DNA of 64,000 nt, taken from NCBI RefSeq assembly GCF_039545035.1, contig NZ_BAABRO010000001.1, positions 992,001 through 1,056,000 on the forward strand, read 5' to 3'. Below, piece by piece: positions 9,534-19,057 of the stretch. Position 1 is the first letter of the stretch, and every line of letters begins with the position of its first letter. A program made the position numbers and the translations under genes. The notes beneath the pieces were generated by a model. The model worked only from the letters and a program-made list of their open reading frames with translations, searched no databases and was not told where the DNA came from. The DNA is from Novipirellula caenicola (lineage in GTDB: Bacteria > Planctomycetota > Planctomycetia > Pirellulales > Pirellulaceae).

Positions 9534-10253
9534 ATGATTGAACTCGGCGTCAATATCGACCATGTCGCAACCGTTCGCCAAGCACGGCGTACCTATGAAC
9601 CCGATCCGGTAATCGCAGCGGCACTCGCAGAACAAGGCGGCGCCGACGGAATCACGTTCCATCTGAGAGAGGATCGTCGTCACATCCAAGAGCGTGACGT
9701 CGAGGTGCTGATGCAAACCGTGACCGTCAAAACCAATCTCGAAATCGCCTGTACTGACGAAGTCGTTGCGATCGCGTGTCGGGTCAAACCGACTTGGGCG
9801 CTGTTGGTCCCCGAAAGCCGAGAAGAGGTCACGACCGAAGGCGGACTGAATGTTGTTGATGACAAAGGTCGTATCCGAGATGCCATCGAAAAATTGAGAG
9901 GCCAAGGCATTCTGACCAGCCTGTTTATCGACCCCGATTTGGAACAGGTCCAAGCGGCCGCGGATTTAGGGGTGGATGCCGTCGAACTGCACACGGGACC
10001 CTATGCACTGGCTCGTGGTGCACAGCAAACCGAAGAGCTCAAACGATTGAAAACGGCTGGTGAAAAGACGTCGGAACTGGGAATGCGACTGCACGCCGGT
10101 CACGGGCTGAACTACGCCAACGTACGCCCTGTGGCGGCGATCCCCAACATGATCGAATTGAACATCGGTCACTCGATCGTCAGCCGCGCCGTGATGGTGG
10201 GCATGCGTGACGCGGTAGCCGAAATGCGTCGGATCTTGGATCTAGTCGCGTAG
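9534..10253 (+). CDS. pdxJ: PdxJ, pyridoxine 5'-phosphate synthase
   Basis: PdxJ condenses 1-deoxy-D-xylulose 5-phosphate with 3-amino-2-oxopropyl phosphate to give pyridoxine 5'-phosphate, the last step of the DXP-dependent vitamin B6 route. The 239-residue length is the family norm. Hallmarks are [17 protein letters not shown] at the N-terminus, [13 protein letters not shown] (about 39-51), the ELHTGPYA segment, the LHAGHGLN loop and the final [14 protein letters not shown]. The catalytic His, Glu and Arg positions look intact. The start is ATG 9534, with [10 protein letters not shown] matching the family's N-terminus. It follows eboE by 89 bp on the same strand and may share its transcript. 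Confidence 0.97.
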   Translation: MIELGVNIDHVATVRQARRTYEPDPVIAAALAEQGGADGITFHLREDRRHIQERDVEVLMQTVTVKTNLEIACTDEVVAIACRVKPTWALLVPESREEVTTEGGLNVVDDKGRIRDAIEKLRGQGILTSLFIDPDLEQVQAAADLGVDAVELHTGPYALARGAQQTEELKRLKTAGEKTSELGMRLHAGHGLNYANVRPVAAIPNMIELNIGHSIVSRAVMVGMRDAVAEMRRILDLVA

Positions 10254-10438
10254 TTCGCAGCCACACGACCGGCCCATCACCGCAGCCCAAATGGGTGATC
10301 GCGATCTCCTGATTTTCAATAGCGACGCTCGCCAGAGCGTGGATCGTTGCGATTCAATTCGTTGCCATTCAACCCGCGTCACCACCTTCTGGCGAAGGTA
10401 GCCACGAGAAAATCGCCGCGAAATTCTTGACGGCTTTT

Positions 10439-10537
10439 TAAATTGATCCAAATACAGGTCGCACCCGTGAGCCGCGGGCCGTAAGGCACCGGGTAGTGCG
10501 TGGGCCCCGGCCGCTGACGCGTCGCGGCTCAGTAAAT
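10439..10537 (-). repeat. dispersed repeat family 2, copy a (reverse orientation)
   Basis: On the reverse strand this matches copies at 35681-35789 and 35996-36105: it shares the segment GCCGCGACGCGT...GCGGCCGGG..., the block TGCCTTACGGCCC and a G+C-rich inverted repeat centred on the CGGGT/ACCCG-type arms. The ends are diverged compared with the other two copies. It lies between two direct repeats of about 54 bp (10378-10431, 10540-10592). Confidence 0.8.
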
Positions 10538-10580
10538 CAGTCACCACCTTCTGGCGAAGGTAGCCACGAGAAATCCCCCC

Positions 10581-10606
10581 CGAAACTCTTGACGAGTTTC
10601 GCTACG
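10581..10606 (+). repeat. 26-bp hairpin repeat, uninterrupted copy
   Basis: The sequence has the form CGAAACTC-TTGA-CGAGTTTCG-CTACG and forms a small hairpin. The same 26-bp motif occurs at 24971, 27926 and 35792, and it is the site at which the 117-bp palindromic element is found elsewhere in the window. Confidence 0.85.
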
Positions 10607-10907
10607 AAGTGCGGTCGCTGCGCTGACCACGACAGCGAACCAAACCTGCAGCCCCCCCCATGCGGCGGCATTTGGTGTAGACGCCACGTATTTCGTTAGA
10701 ATCCCTGTCACTCGACGGGTACGAACCGGCGGTCGGATACGTTGAATATTGTCGGACGAGACAATATTTCCGGCGTACAATCAAGATTGCCTGCTTTGCA
10801 CGCCGCTATCGTTTTGATTCCTCATCCGCCTCTGTTTATAACATGATGACGCAAATTGCGTTGCTTCTCCCACCTCTGCCTCCCCCCACTGCTTCTGCGG
10901 AAACCGA

Positions 10908-12545
10908 ATGTCCTTTTTCAAGATCTCCTGTCCTGGCTGTAACAAATCGTTAAAGGTATCTGAGAGTCTGGCAGGCAAGAGTCGCGCGTGCCCCTATTGC
11001 CGAGCGACAGTGCGAATTCCCGAGACCGCTCCGCCGGAACCCGAACCCGCTTTCCCCGGCATCCAAGTCAGCGAGACTCCGGCATCCGCAAAATCACGTG
11101 CAAAGTCCTCCGCCGCAACTGACAGCACCGAACGCCCTGGCGCTGTCACACCAGCGATCCAAACAACGGCGGCCACCACGGCGGCCCCGGCCAAGAAGGC
11201 CGTCAAACGACGTCGCCGCGAAAAAAGCTGGTTCAGCAGCAGCAGTGACTCCGCCAGCAGCGACGTCAGCTTGGTGCTCAGCTTTCTGATCGGCGGCGGC
11301 ATCGCCCTATTGTGGTACGGGGCGACCTACCCGATCCGTGACACCGCGTTTGGGCAATTGTTTTGGCAACGGGGACCGGTCCCGTTTCCAACGACGCTGC
11401 TGATGTTCTGGGCGTTGGCGATCTTGGGGCTGAAGTGGCTGAATCTGAAGAAACAGAAGGACGCCATGCTGTTGGATGTGTTGCCGACAGAGGTTTCACC
11501 CGAGATCACCGTGGCTTCCATCGATCGATTCATCCTGCACATCAACGAGCTTCCCGGCGCCAGCAGCGATACGTTTCTGATCAACCGCGTCGTCCGTGGG
11601 ATTGAACATTTTCGTGTTCGCAAAAGTGCAGCCGAAACGGTCACGATGATGGAATCGCAATCGGCGATCGACGCCAACAACGTCGCCGGCAGCTATACCA
11701 TTTTGAAAGTGTTCATTTGGTCGCTGCCTATCCTGGGGTTCATCGGGACGGTGATGGGGGTCAGCGCGGCGGTCGCAAGTTTGGCGTCCAGCCTGAGCGG
11801 CGGCGGCAGCATGGACGCGATGAAGGCGGCACTGCAAGACGTATTCGGCGGACTCGGCACCGCTTTCGACACAACGCTGTTGGCGTTGATCATGAGTATG
11901 CTTGTGAAAATTCCTGCGTCCGCATTGCAAAAGAGCGAAGAGGATTTGATCACCAGCGTGGACGAGTATTGCAATGAAAACTTGCTGCGTCGACTAAACG
12001 ACGGTCGCGAAGGCACCGGCGAGCGTAACGCAAACGACGGTGATTCGGACATTTTCCGAAAAGCGGTCGAACAAGCCCTGGGCACCCATCATGCCGAAAT
12101 GGAACAGTGGCTCTCAAAACTCGATACCATCGGCACCCACCTGACCGATCAAGTCTCGGCGGGTTGGGATAAGGTCAACAAGCGAATCGAAGAACAGCAA
12201 CAGAAACACGTCAACGTGTTGCACGAGCAGCAGCTTGACCAACAGGCCCGATTGCAGGCCCAATTGGACCAGATGGCCAATGCGGCAGACAAGATCCAGC
12301 AAACCTTGACCTCGTTGGCGGAACAAACCAGTACCCTGCAAACCCACGTCAACGAAACGTTCTCGCAAACCAATACCTCGCTAACCAACCATTTGTCGGG
12401 CGTGCAAACGGGGTTGGCTAGTTTAAGTGGAGTGCTCGAACGACTTGGCGACCAACAAGTCGTCGTTCAACAAGTCGCGGCTCAGCCCGAACCAAGCCGC
12501 AACGGATGGTTCAGCAAGAAATCACTGACACGTGGGCGAGGTTAA
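10908..12545 (+). CDS. MotA/TolQ/ExbB-type channel with zinc ribbon and coiled coil
   Basis: A 545-residue protein. Residues 8-31 form a four-cysteine zinc ribbon (C8, C11, C28, C31). A Pro/Ala-rich linker follows to about 115. Transmembrane segments lie near 119-143 and 161-178, then comes a MotA/TolQ/ExbB proton-channel domain (about 240-355) with the typical LPILGFIGTVMGV and GGLGTAFDTTLLALI segments. From about 385 to 520 a Gln-rich coiled coil extends into the cytoplasm. Channels of this family use the proton motive force to drive partner proteins with one transmembrane span. It is 2 bp upstream of the next gene, and the three genes at 10908-14502 form an operon. TolQ and ExbB themselves lack both the ribbon and the tail; long cytoplasmic tails of this kind are known from ZorA of Zorya. 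Confidence 0.8.
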   Translation: MSFFKISCPGCNKSLKVSESLAGKSRACPYCRATVRIPETAPPEPEPAFPGIQVSETPASAKSRAKSSAATDSTERPGAVTPAIQTTAATTAAPAKKAVKRRRREKSWFSSSSDSASSDVSLVLSFLIGGGIALLWYGATYPIRDTAFGQLFWQRGPVPFPTTLLMFWALAILGLKWLNLKKQKDAMLLDVLPTEVSPEITVASIDRFILHINELPGASSDTFLINRVVRGIEHFRVRKSAAETVTMMESQSAIDANNVAGSYTILKVFIWSLPILGFIGTVMGVSAAVASLASSLSGGGSMDAMKAALQDVFGGLGTAFDTTLLALIMSMLVKIPASALQKSEEDLITSVDEYCNENLLRRLNDGREGTGERNANDGDSDIFRKAVEQALGTHHAEMEQWLSKLDTIGTHLTDQVSAGWDKVNKRIEEQQQKHVNVLHEQQLDQQARLQAQLDQMANAADKIQQTLTSLAEQTSTLQTHVNETFSQTNTSLTNHLSGVQTGLASLSGVLERLGDQQVVVQQVAAQPEPSRNGWFSKKSLTRGRG

Positions 12546-12547
12546 TC

Positions 12548-13375
12548 ATGGCACGCCGACCGAGAGCCTCCGACGACGACATCTCGCTGTTTCCGTTCCT
12601 CAGCATCATTGCCAGTGTGATTGGGGTGCTGACGATGATGATCGCCACGCTTGCACTTGCGCAAACCGACACACCCGATATTGCTCAAATTGAGCAGTTC
12701 GAAAAATCCCAAAAGGAACTCGACGAAACGCTCGAAGAGGTCGCCGAACTGCGACGTGAAATCGAAGTTTCCAATTCAACCGGTTTGCAACTGCGAGAAG
12801 AAAAGAAGCTGCTGAACATCACGCTCGAGCAGCTTGAGGAACTGCTGAAGGAGCAAGAGGAGATTGAAAAGCAGCTGGCTGAGCAGGAGAAGGTCAAAAT
12901 CGTCATTCCAACGCTCAGCGAAAAAGAACGCGAAACCGCCAGCGAAATGAAAGCGGAACTCGAAGCGTTGCAGGAAGAGCTGGCACAGCTCGAGCGAGAG
13001 GCGGCCGAGCGGGCCGAGGCCGCCGAATCCAACGTGACCGTGTTGCCGCAAGGCAGCGGATTGAACTTTGTGCCGCACTTCGTCGAGTGCGCCGAAGGGG
13101 CGATCGTGATGCATCACCTACAACCGCCCAAACGAATCCGCGCAAGCGAAATGGCCAAGGACGCGGACTATATCGCGTTATTAGAAACCACACTGAATGG
13201 CAAAGACGATACGATTGTGTTCTTGGTCCGCAGCGACGGATTGTCGGTCTATCGCGCGGCCAAAAAGATGTGTGACAGTCGTGGCATCCGTAACGGCAAA
13301 ATTCCGGTGGTCGGCAAAGGACGGATCGATTTGAGTGCCTTTGCGACTTCTAATAAAACGGAGCGTGAACAATGA
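12548..13375 (+). CDS. single-span coiled-coil partner 1 (TolR/ExbD-like layout)
   Basis: A 275-residue protein. A short N-terminus (SDDDISLFPFLSIIASVIG) leads into one transmembrane helix (about 14-38). Then comes a Glu-rich coiled coil (about 45-170) and a compact C-terminal domain (about 175-268) containing TIVFLVRSDGLSVYRAA, which resembles the periplasmic domain of ExbD/TolR. ATG 12548 was chosen because it follows the stop of the TolQ-type gene by 2 bp; the frame is open 42 bp further upstream only inside that gene. The membrane helix carries no Asp, unlike classical ExbD. Likely role: the rotating or pulling subunit of the channel. The function is inferred from layout and position only. 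Confidence 0.65.
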   Translation: MARRPRASDDDISLFPFLSIIASVIGVLTMMIATLALAQTDTPDIAQIEQFEKSQKELDETLEEVAELRREIEVSNSTGLQLREEKKLLNITLEQLEELLKEQEEIEKQLAEQEKVKIVIPTLSEKERETASEMKAELEALQEELAQLEREAAERAEAAESNVTVLPQGSGLNFVPHFVECAEGAIVMHHLQPPKRIRASEMAKDADYIALLETTLNGKDDTIVFLVRSDGLSVYRAAKKMCDSRGIRNGKIPVVGKGRIDLSAFATSNKTEREQ

Positions 13376-14502
13376 AACGCCAATCCAGCAATGATGACGA
13401 AGACGGCGGCTTGGATTCGCTGCTCGACACGATGACCAACGTCGTCGGTATCTTGGTCCTTGTCTTGATCGTGACGCAAATGAGTGTCGCGGAGGTAGTG
13501 ACACGGGTTACCGAGGAATCTCAGGTCGACGAGGCAAAGATCGAAGAACTGCAAAAGAAACTGCTCGAGAAAAAGCAGGAGGCATTCGAACTAAACCGAA
13601 TGCTTGTCGATCCCTTGAATATCGATGCCGATGCGCAGCGCGAAGAATTGCGAAAGAGCAAGGAATTGCTCGCTCGGCGGAAGAAAAACATTGAAGATCG
13701 CAAAAAGCAAATGAACGAATTTGCCATGAAGATCCAAGCGGATCGCGAAATGGCAGAAAAGAAGGCTGCCGAGATTGCCAATACCAAAGAGCAGCGAGAG
13801 AAGATGCAGACCTTGATCGCAACCTCGCTGGAGCGTAAAGCGGAACTCGAAGCCATCCTCGACAAAACGCCTCGGCGGCAAGCTGCCCCCGATATCAAGG
13901 TCAGCATTCCCAACCCGCGACCCGCACCACCGGGGACCAAAGAGGCGACGTTTATCTGTGTCAACAATTTGGTCTATCCCGTCAATGCAGAATTCTTTCG
14001 CAAGCGAGCGGAACTCAAAGCCAAGGCGATCATCCAGCGTGGCGGTCTCGACCGTGATCCCGTTGCCGGCATCGATCCGGAGAAGTTCGCGGCGGTGTAC
14101 GAAAAACTAAAGGACCAGGACGAATTTTTTGACGTCGAGTACTTCGTGCAATCGAACAAGTGGCCGCGAATTCGTTTGATCCCTCGCGAAGGCCGCGGTG
14201 CGAACGAATCCGCGATCCTGAACCCACGCTCGAAAATTCGCCGTGAAGTACTCAGCCAACTCGATACGACCAAGTACTACGGACGCTTTCACGTGTTGCC
14301 CGACAGTTTTGATGTCTACGTGGCCGCGAGAGGACTGTTTAGCGACGAAGGCGTGCTCGCGGGCTGGGAACCGCAACCGGCCGATTGGGTCTATACGACT
14401 CACATCGACGGCGGCATCCGACTTGGACCGCCACCGCCACCCCCGAAAAACCCACCCGATCCGAACGCGCCGAAACCCAAACCCGCTTCGGTGATCGACT
14501 AG
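13372..14502 (+). CDS. single-span coiled-coil partner 2 (TolR/ExbD-like layout)
   Basis: A 376-residue protein starting at an ATGA overlap with the previous gene. Its N-terminus GGLDSLLDTMTNVVG, with Asp19 just before the single transmembrane helix (about 22-42), resembles the ExbD/TolR/MotB entry segment in which an Asp carries protons. A charged coiled coil (about 50-165) follows, then a C-terminal globular domain (about 180-345) and a Pro-rich end. It is not a duplicate of the gene before it: the C-terminal domains differ. The pair may form a mixed rotor with the TolQ-type channel. I recognise no named family. Confidence 0.65.
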   Translation: MKRQSSNDDEDGGLDSLLDTMTNVVGILVLVLIVTQMSVAEVVTRVTEESQVDEAKIEELQKKLLEKKQEAFELNRMLVDPLNIDADAQREELRKSKELLARRKKNIEDRKKQMNEFAMKIQADREMAEKKAAEIANTKEQREKMQTLIATSLERKAELEAILDKTPRRQAAPDIKVSIPNPRPAPPGTKEATFICVNNLVYPVNAEFFRKRAELKAKAIIQRGGLDRDPVAGIDPEKFAAVYEKLKDQDEFFDVEYFVQSNKWPRIRLIPREGRGANESAILNPRSKIRREVLSQLDTTKYYGRFHVLPDSFDVYVAARGLFSDEGVLAGWEPQPADWVYTTHIDGGIRLGPPPPPPKNPPDPNAPKPKPASVID

Positions 14503-14812
14503 AATGCGTCAGCGGCTATTTTGGGAGTGGTTTTCGTCTCGGCGTTTCGCGACTGGACTCGTCACAAAGTGACGACAAGCAGTAGCCCCGGACGCCAGTC
14601 CGGGTTTGGGAAACCAAAGCGAAGCAGGTCGCAACGCGACGACAGTAAACGCGGGCGTACGCGGCGATGGACCACCGGGACTGGACAACAGTCGTCGCTT
14701 TGCGAGTAGGCCCGCAACAGAGGCGACGTCGTCCTCCGGACTTGCGTCTGGGGCTATCGCCGCCATCGCTGTCGCGACAATGAATTGAAAAAAAGTACAA
14801 GGAAACTGGTTG
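14503..14812. other. intergenic region with a strong GC hairpin
   Basis: No gene is seen. A perfect hairpin CCCGGAC-GCCA-GTCCGGG lies at 14587-14604, but it is not followed by a T-run, so it is a weak terminator candidate for the upstream operon. Reverse-strand open frames over this stretch continue antisense into the cytochrome gene and look like shadows. An AAGGA ribosome site lies just before the ATG at 14813. Confidence 0.5.
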
Positions 14813-17800
14813 ATGCATCGCATTTTGTTGCTCGGGATATTCCTGCTGGCGAACGCCACTGCCAACGCCGAGTTTCCTCCGCTGTTTAACACCGAACCGC
14901 TCGCACAGGCTCCGGTGATGACCGCCGCCGAGGCGGCCCGTACCTTCACGGTCCCCGACGGATTTCGAGTGACGACGGTTGCATCGGAACCCGACGTCAT
15001 GAACCCGATCGCGATGGCTTGGGATTCGCGTGGACGGTTGTGGATCGCAGAGAATTTTACCTATGCAGAACGCCAACAACGTTTTCAACTTGACCTGCGC
15101 GACCGGGTCATCATTCTCGATCCCGCCAACCAGGACAATGCGACGGAAGACTCGTCGACAAATCGCGTCCGCCGCACTGTGTTTACCGATGACGTGCAAA
15201 TGTTGACCGGAATCGAAGTCGGCCACGGTGGGGTTTGGTTGATGTGCCCTCCCAAGCTGATCTTCATTCCCGATGCCAACGGCGATGACGTTCCCGATGG
15301 CCCCGGCACGGTCGTATTGGATGGCTTTGATGTGGCCAAGCAAAACTATCACAACTTTGCTAACGGAATTCGCTTTGGGCCCGATGGTTGGTTGTACGGT
15401 CGCTGCGGCGGTTCATGCCCAGGACGAATCGGTAAACCCGAGACGCCTCGCGATCAGCGACCGGCACTCGAAGGAGGCATTTGGCGTTATCACCCGAAAC
15501 ATGAAATCGTCGAAGTTTTGACGGCGGGAACGACCAACCCGTGGGGACACGACTGGAACGACGTCGGCGAAATGTTTTTCTGTAACACCGTCAACGGCCA
15601 TTTGTGGCACATGATCCCAGGAGCCCATTTCCCACGCCCCTTCACACTCGATCCGAACCGACGCGCCTACGAGATGATCGAAATGCACGCCGACCATTGG
15701 CATTTCGATACCGGGCAAAGTTGGACCAAGTCGCGTGATGGTGCGGCAAACGATTTCGGTGGCGGTCATGCCCACTGCGGCACGTTGATCTATCAAGGCG
15801 ATCGATGGCCGAACGCCTACGTCGGCAAATTGCTGACGTTCAACTTCCATGGACGACGCGCCAATCAAGAACGGATCGAGCGACACGGCAGCGGCTACGT
15901 GCTGCGACACGAACCCGACATGATGCTGGCCAAAGATCCGTGGTTCCGCGGCATGGACCTGAGCACCGGCCCCGACGGCAACGTGTTTGCCATCGATTGG
16001 AGCGATACCGGTGAATGCCACGAACACACCGGAGTGCATCGGGAAAGCGGACGCGTTTACAAAATCAGCTACGACGATCCAGCAGACGAGCGGACGGACA
16101 CAAGACTCACCGACGTTGCCAAATGGTCGGCGACCGATCTGGCGAACGCTCATTTACCGGGCAACCGTTGGCAACGACGTCAAGCTCGCATGGTGTTAGT
16201 CGGACGAGCCAATGCGGGCCACGACATTTCAGCGGCAACCGCACGACTGCAGCAGATTTTTTCCGCCAACGATACCAACGAAGCGACGGCGGTTCAGTCA
16301 CTATTGACGCTGCACGCGTGTGGTGCGACCACACCAGACGGCTTGACCGCGTTGCTGGACCACCCTCATAAACAGGTCCGTGTCTGGGCCATTCGGCTGC
16401 TCAGCGAGACTTGGCAGATCGATGATGTGATGGGAGCGGGCTGGAAATCGGATTTGCCGGATTCGATCACCGCAAGTTCCAAGACATTGACCCAGCGTTT
16501 TGCCCTGATGGCCAGCCAGGACTCCTCTGCGGCGGTACGCCTCGCGTTGGCGTCGACGCTGCAGCGATTGCCGCTGCAACACCGCGCGACATTGGCCAAA
16601 CCGCTGGCGATGCGAATCGAGGACGCCGACGATCACAACATCCCGCTGATGATTTGGTACGGCGTGATGCCGCTCGGACAAAACCACCACGACGAACTGG
16701 TCACGGTGGCATCGACGAGCCAGCAACCTCGTTTGACTCAGCTGATTGCTCGCTGTTTGGCAGAGGAAATCACGCGATCGCCTGCCGCGATTGACTCGTT
16801 GTTAACTAACGTGTCCGAAAGCAACGATCACCGCTTTCAGCTTGCCGTTTTACGCGGAGTCAGTGACGGGCTTCGCGGCTGGGCATCGGCCGAGCGGCCC
16901 AAGTCATGGGACCTCATCGATCGTCTGGACCACGACGAACTTCGCCCGCTGATTCGCGAATTAAGCGTGGTGTTTGGTGATGGTCGTGCGATGGACGAGG
17001 TCAAACAAATCGCACTCGGTCGATCCGACAAATCTTCCAACGAACCGATCGCTTTCGAGACTCGATTGGCTGCACTGGAAACCTTAATCCAAAGCCAGAG
17101 CAAGGAATTGAGACCGGTCTGCGAGAAATTGATCAACGACGCACGCATGAACGTTTTGGCCGCCAAAGGCTTGGCAACCTTTGACGATCCCAAAGTCGCC
17201 GTGACGCTGGTGTCGGGATACAACCGATTCCGTGGCCCCGATAAACCTCAAATCGTGTCACTGCTGTCGTCTCGAAAATCATTCGCCAACGAGTTGTTGG
17301 ATGCGATTGGCAAAGGCAAGATCCCTCGTCAAGATTTATCGGCGTTTCATGTTCGGCAAATCCAAAGCCTCGGTGACGACGCACTGAATCGACGAATCGG
17401 CGAAGTCTGGGGCGAGGTACGTGAATCGCCCGAAGACAAACAGCGTTTGATCGAGAAACTGAAAACCGAATTGACTCCTGAGGTATTGTCAAACGCGGAT
17501 CGCAGCGCCGGCCGAGCTCTGTTTCAAAAGCATTGCCAAAATTGCCACCGATTGTACGGCGAAGGCGGCCAAGTCGGCCCCGACCTCTCCGGCGGCAACC
17601 GCAGCAACCTCGACTACCTGTTGTCCAACATCGTCGACCCCAGTTCGGTGGTCGACAAGAACTATCGGATGACCATTGTGTTGCTCGAGGATGGCCGCGT
17701 GATCAATGGCTTGCTGACCGACCAATCCGATCAAACGATCACGATTCATACCGCAACGGAACGGATGACGATCCCCCGCAGCGAAGTGGAACAGCAAAAG

Positions 17801-17911
17801 GTGACCGATAAATCGCCGATGCCCGAAGGATTGCTCGATACGCTGTCCGAGCATGAAATCCGTGACCTGTTTTCGTATCTGAGCCACCACTCGCAAGTCG
17901 CGCTGCCGTAG
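14813..17911 (+). CDS. PVC-type dehydrogenase/cytochrome c fusion, secreted
   Basis: A 1032-residue secreted protein of the planctomycete 'membrane-bound dehydrogenase / PVC-type heme-binding' class. It has a signal peptide (residues 1-19), then a six-bladed propeller similar to soluble glucose dehydrogenases (about 40-420; VPDGFRVTTVASEP, MAWDSRGRLWIAEN, GPDGWLYGRCG, GPDGNVFAIDWSDTGE). HEAT-like helices follow (about 430-890). At the C-terminus is a class I cytochrome c domain with CQNCH at 908-912 and GPDLSGGNRSNLDYLL. It probably oxidises a sugar or alcohol in the periplasm and passes electrons to the heme. The start is ATG 14813, preceded by AAGGA. It stands alone, with 310 bp upstream and 207 bp downstream. 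Confidence 0.9.
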   Translation: MHRILLLGIFLLANATANAEFPPLFNTEPLAQAPVMTAAEAARTFTVPDGFRVTTVASEPDVMNPIAMAWDSRGRLWIAENFTYAERQQRFQLDLRDRVIILDPANQDNATEDSSTNRVRRTVFTDDVQMLTGIEVGHGGVWLMCPPKLIFIPDANGDDVPDGPGTVVLDGFDVAKQNYHNFANGIRFGPDGWLYGRCGGSCPGRIGKPETPRDQRPALEGGIWRYHPKHEIVEVLTAGTTNPWGHDWNDVGEMFFCNTVNGHLWHMIPGAHFPRPFTLDPNRRAYEMIEMHADHWHFDTGQSWTKSRDGAANDFGGGHAHCGTLIYQGDRWPNAYVGKLLTFNFHGRRANQERIERHGSGYVLRHEPDMMLAKDPWFRGMDLSTGPDGNVFAIDWSDTGECHEHTGVHRESGRVYKISYDDPADERTDTRLTDVAKWSATDLANAHLPGNRWQRRQARMVLVGRANAGHDISAATARLQQIFSANDTNEATAVQSLLTLHACGATTPDGLTALLDHPHKQVRVWAIRLLSETWQIDDVMGAGWKSDLPDSITASSKTLTQRFALMASQDSSAAVRLALASTLQRLPLQHRATLAKPLAMRIEDADDHNIPLMIWYGVMPLGQNHHDELVTVASTSQQPRLTQLIARCLAEEITRSPAAIDSLLTNVSESNDHRFQLAVLRGVSDGLRGWASAERPKSWDLIDRLDHDELRPLIRELSVVFGDGRAMDEVKQIALGRSDKSSNEPIAFETRLAALETLIQSQSKELRPVCEKLINDARMNVLAAKGLATFDDPKVAVTLVSGYNRFRGPDKPQIVSLLSSRKSFANELLDAIGKGKIPRQDLSAFHVRQIQSLGDDALNRRIGEVWGEVRESPEDKQRLIEKLKTELTPEVLSNADRSAGRALFQKHCQNCHRLYGEGGQVGPDLSGGNRSNLDYLLSNIVDPSSVVDKNYRMTIVLLEDGRVINGLLTDQSDQTITIHTATERMTIPRSEVEQQKVTDKSPMPEGLLDTLSEHEIRDLFSYLSHHSQVALP

Positions 17912-18118
17912 TCGATCGCGGTGACGACGACGGTCCGGGGCTTTGGTTGGGTGGCATGTCAAAACGGGCGGCTCATCAAAATGGGTGGCCCGTGAAAATG
18001 CTAAGGATCCCACGATTCGGACAGCGCCGTGGTTGCACGACGAGGGGGCTTCACCTGATAATGGTTGGTGAACGGAATTGCAGAATTTGAACCTTCAATT
18101 TGAGCCCCAAGCCTCGGC

Positions 18119-19057
18119 ATGAGCGTCCCTGCTGCACTCGACACGACGATCGCGGTAGTGACACCGGAAAACATCGCCTTTAATTACCAGTTGGCGGGGC
18201 CGTTTCGCCGCTTGCCAGCGTATTTGATTGATGTCGCGATCCGCTGGCTGATCATCATTGTGGTGGTCGTGTTGATGTTGATCACCGGCTCCTTGCTGGA
18301 TCTGCAGTTTTTTGGTCCGTTCATCGGCGCCGGAGCGTTGATCTTGAATTTCGTGGTCAGCTGGTTCTACGGAGCCACGCTGGAGACGTATTTCAACGGA
18401 CGCACGGTGGGCAAATGGGCCACCGGCATTCGCGTCATCGATATTGAAGGCCGTCCGATCACCGGCAAACGGGCGTTGATCCGCAATTTGTTGCGGATCG
18501 CGGATTTTCTGCCCGCCGCTCCGTTATCGAGTTTGGGTGCCGAAGATGCACCGCCGGCGTTCATCATCCCCACCGCAATGGTTTGTTTGTTGTCGATGAT
18601 CTTCACACGTCGGATGCAACGACTTGGTGATTTGGCGGCCGGCACGATGGTGATCGTTGACGAGCGGAGTTGGCGATTGCCGATCGCCAAAGTCGACGAC
18701 CCACGAGTGCCCGCGTTGGCATCGTTCATTCCCGCTGATTACCGGGTTTCGCGAAGCATGGCAAAAACGTTGGCGATCTATGCGGAACGACGTCACTATT
18801 TGACTCCGGCGCGTCGACGCGAAATTGCCAAACACCTGACGATCCCCTTGATCGAACGTTTTGAATTTCGCAACGACATCGATCCCGATTTGTTGATGTA
18901 TTCGTTGTACTACAAAACGTTCCTCGCGGACGGATCGGGCGAGCTTCCGGATTTGGGAAATCTGGCGGACTTTAGCCCGTTGGCCAAAGATGCGAACAAA
19001 CCAACGCAAGTCTTGGCAGCCAACCAACCTTTGACACCGATGCGGGCTCCCTCATGA
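18119..19057 (+). CDS. RDD-family membrane protein
   Basis: A 312-residue protein. Residues about 20-190 form an RDD domain with the diagnostic FRRLPAYLIDVAIRW (Arg-Asp entry), NGRTVGKWATGIRV and MQRLGDLAAGT segments and three to four transmembrane helices. A soluble helical tail follows. It is the first gene of a six-gene run (18119-24772) in which each junction overlaps by 4-11 bp. Similar RDD-SpoIIM-MoxR neighbourhoods occur in many planctomycetes and actinobacteria. The substrate or role is unknown. Confidence 0.85.
   Translation: MSVPAALDTTIAVVTPENIAFNYQLAGPFRRLPAYLIDVAIRWLIIIVVVVLMLITGSLLDLQFFGPFIGAGALILNFVVSWFYGATLETYFNGRTVGKWATGIRVIDIEGRPITGKRALIRNLLRIADFLPAAPLSSLGAEDAPPAFIIPTAMVCLLSMIFTRRMQRLGDLAAGTMVIVDERSWRLPIAKVDDPRVPALASFIPADYRVSRSMAKTLAIYAERRHYLTPARRREIAKHLTIPLIERFEFRNDIDPDLLMYSLYYKTFLADGSGELPDLGNLADFSPLAKDANKPTQVLAANQPLTPMRAPS

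Larger units (their letters stand above)
10254..10907. other. repeat-rich intergenic region
   Basis: No gene is seen here. The stretch holds two direct copies (10378-10431 and 10540-10592) of a segment containing the hairpin ACCTTC-TGGC-GAAGGT. They flank a reverse copy of the second dispersed repeat family (10439-10537). An intact 26-bp hairpin repeat follows at 10581-10606. The last 200 bp (10700-10907) are ordinary sequence upstream of the TolQ-type gene and must hold its promoter; I could not assign promoter boxes. Confidence 0.7.

Noticed and set aside
14516-15352. Long minus-strand open frame (278 codons) before and antisense to the cytochrome gene
   Set aside because: It lies mostly antisense to a clear secreted dehydrogenase, shows Arg/Gln-rich shadow composition and has no family features.
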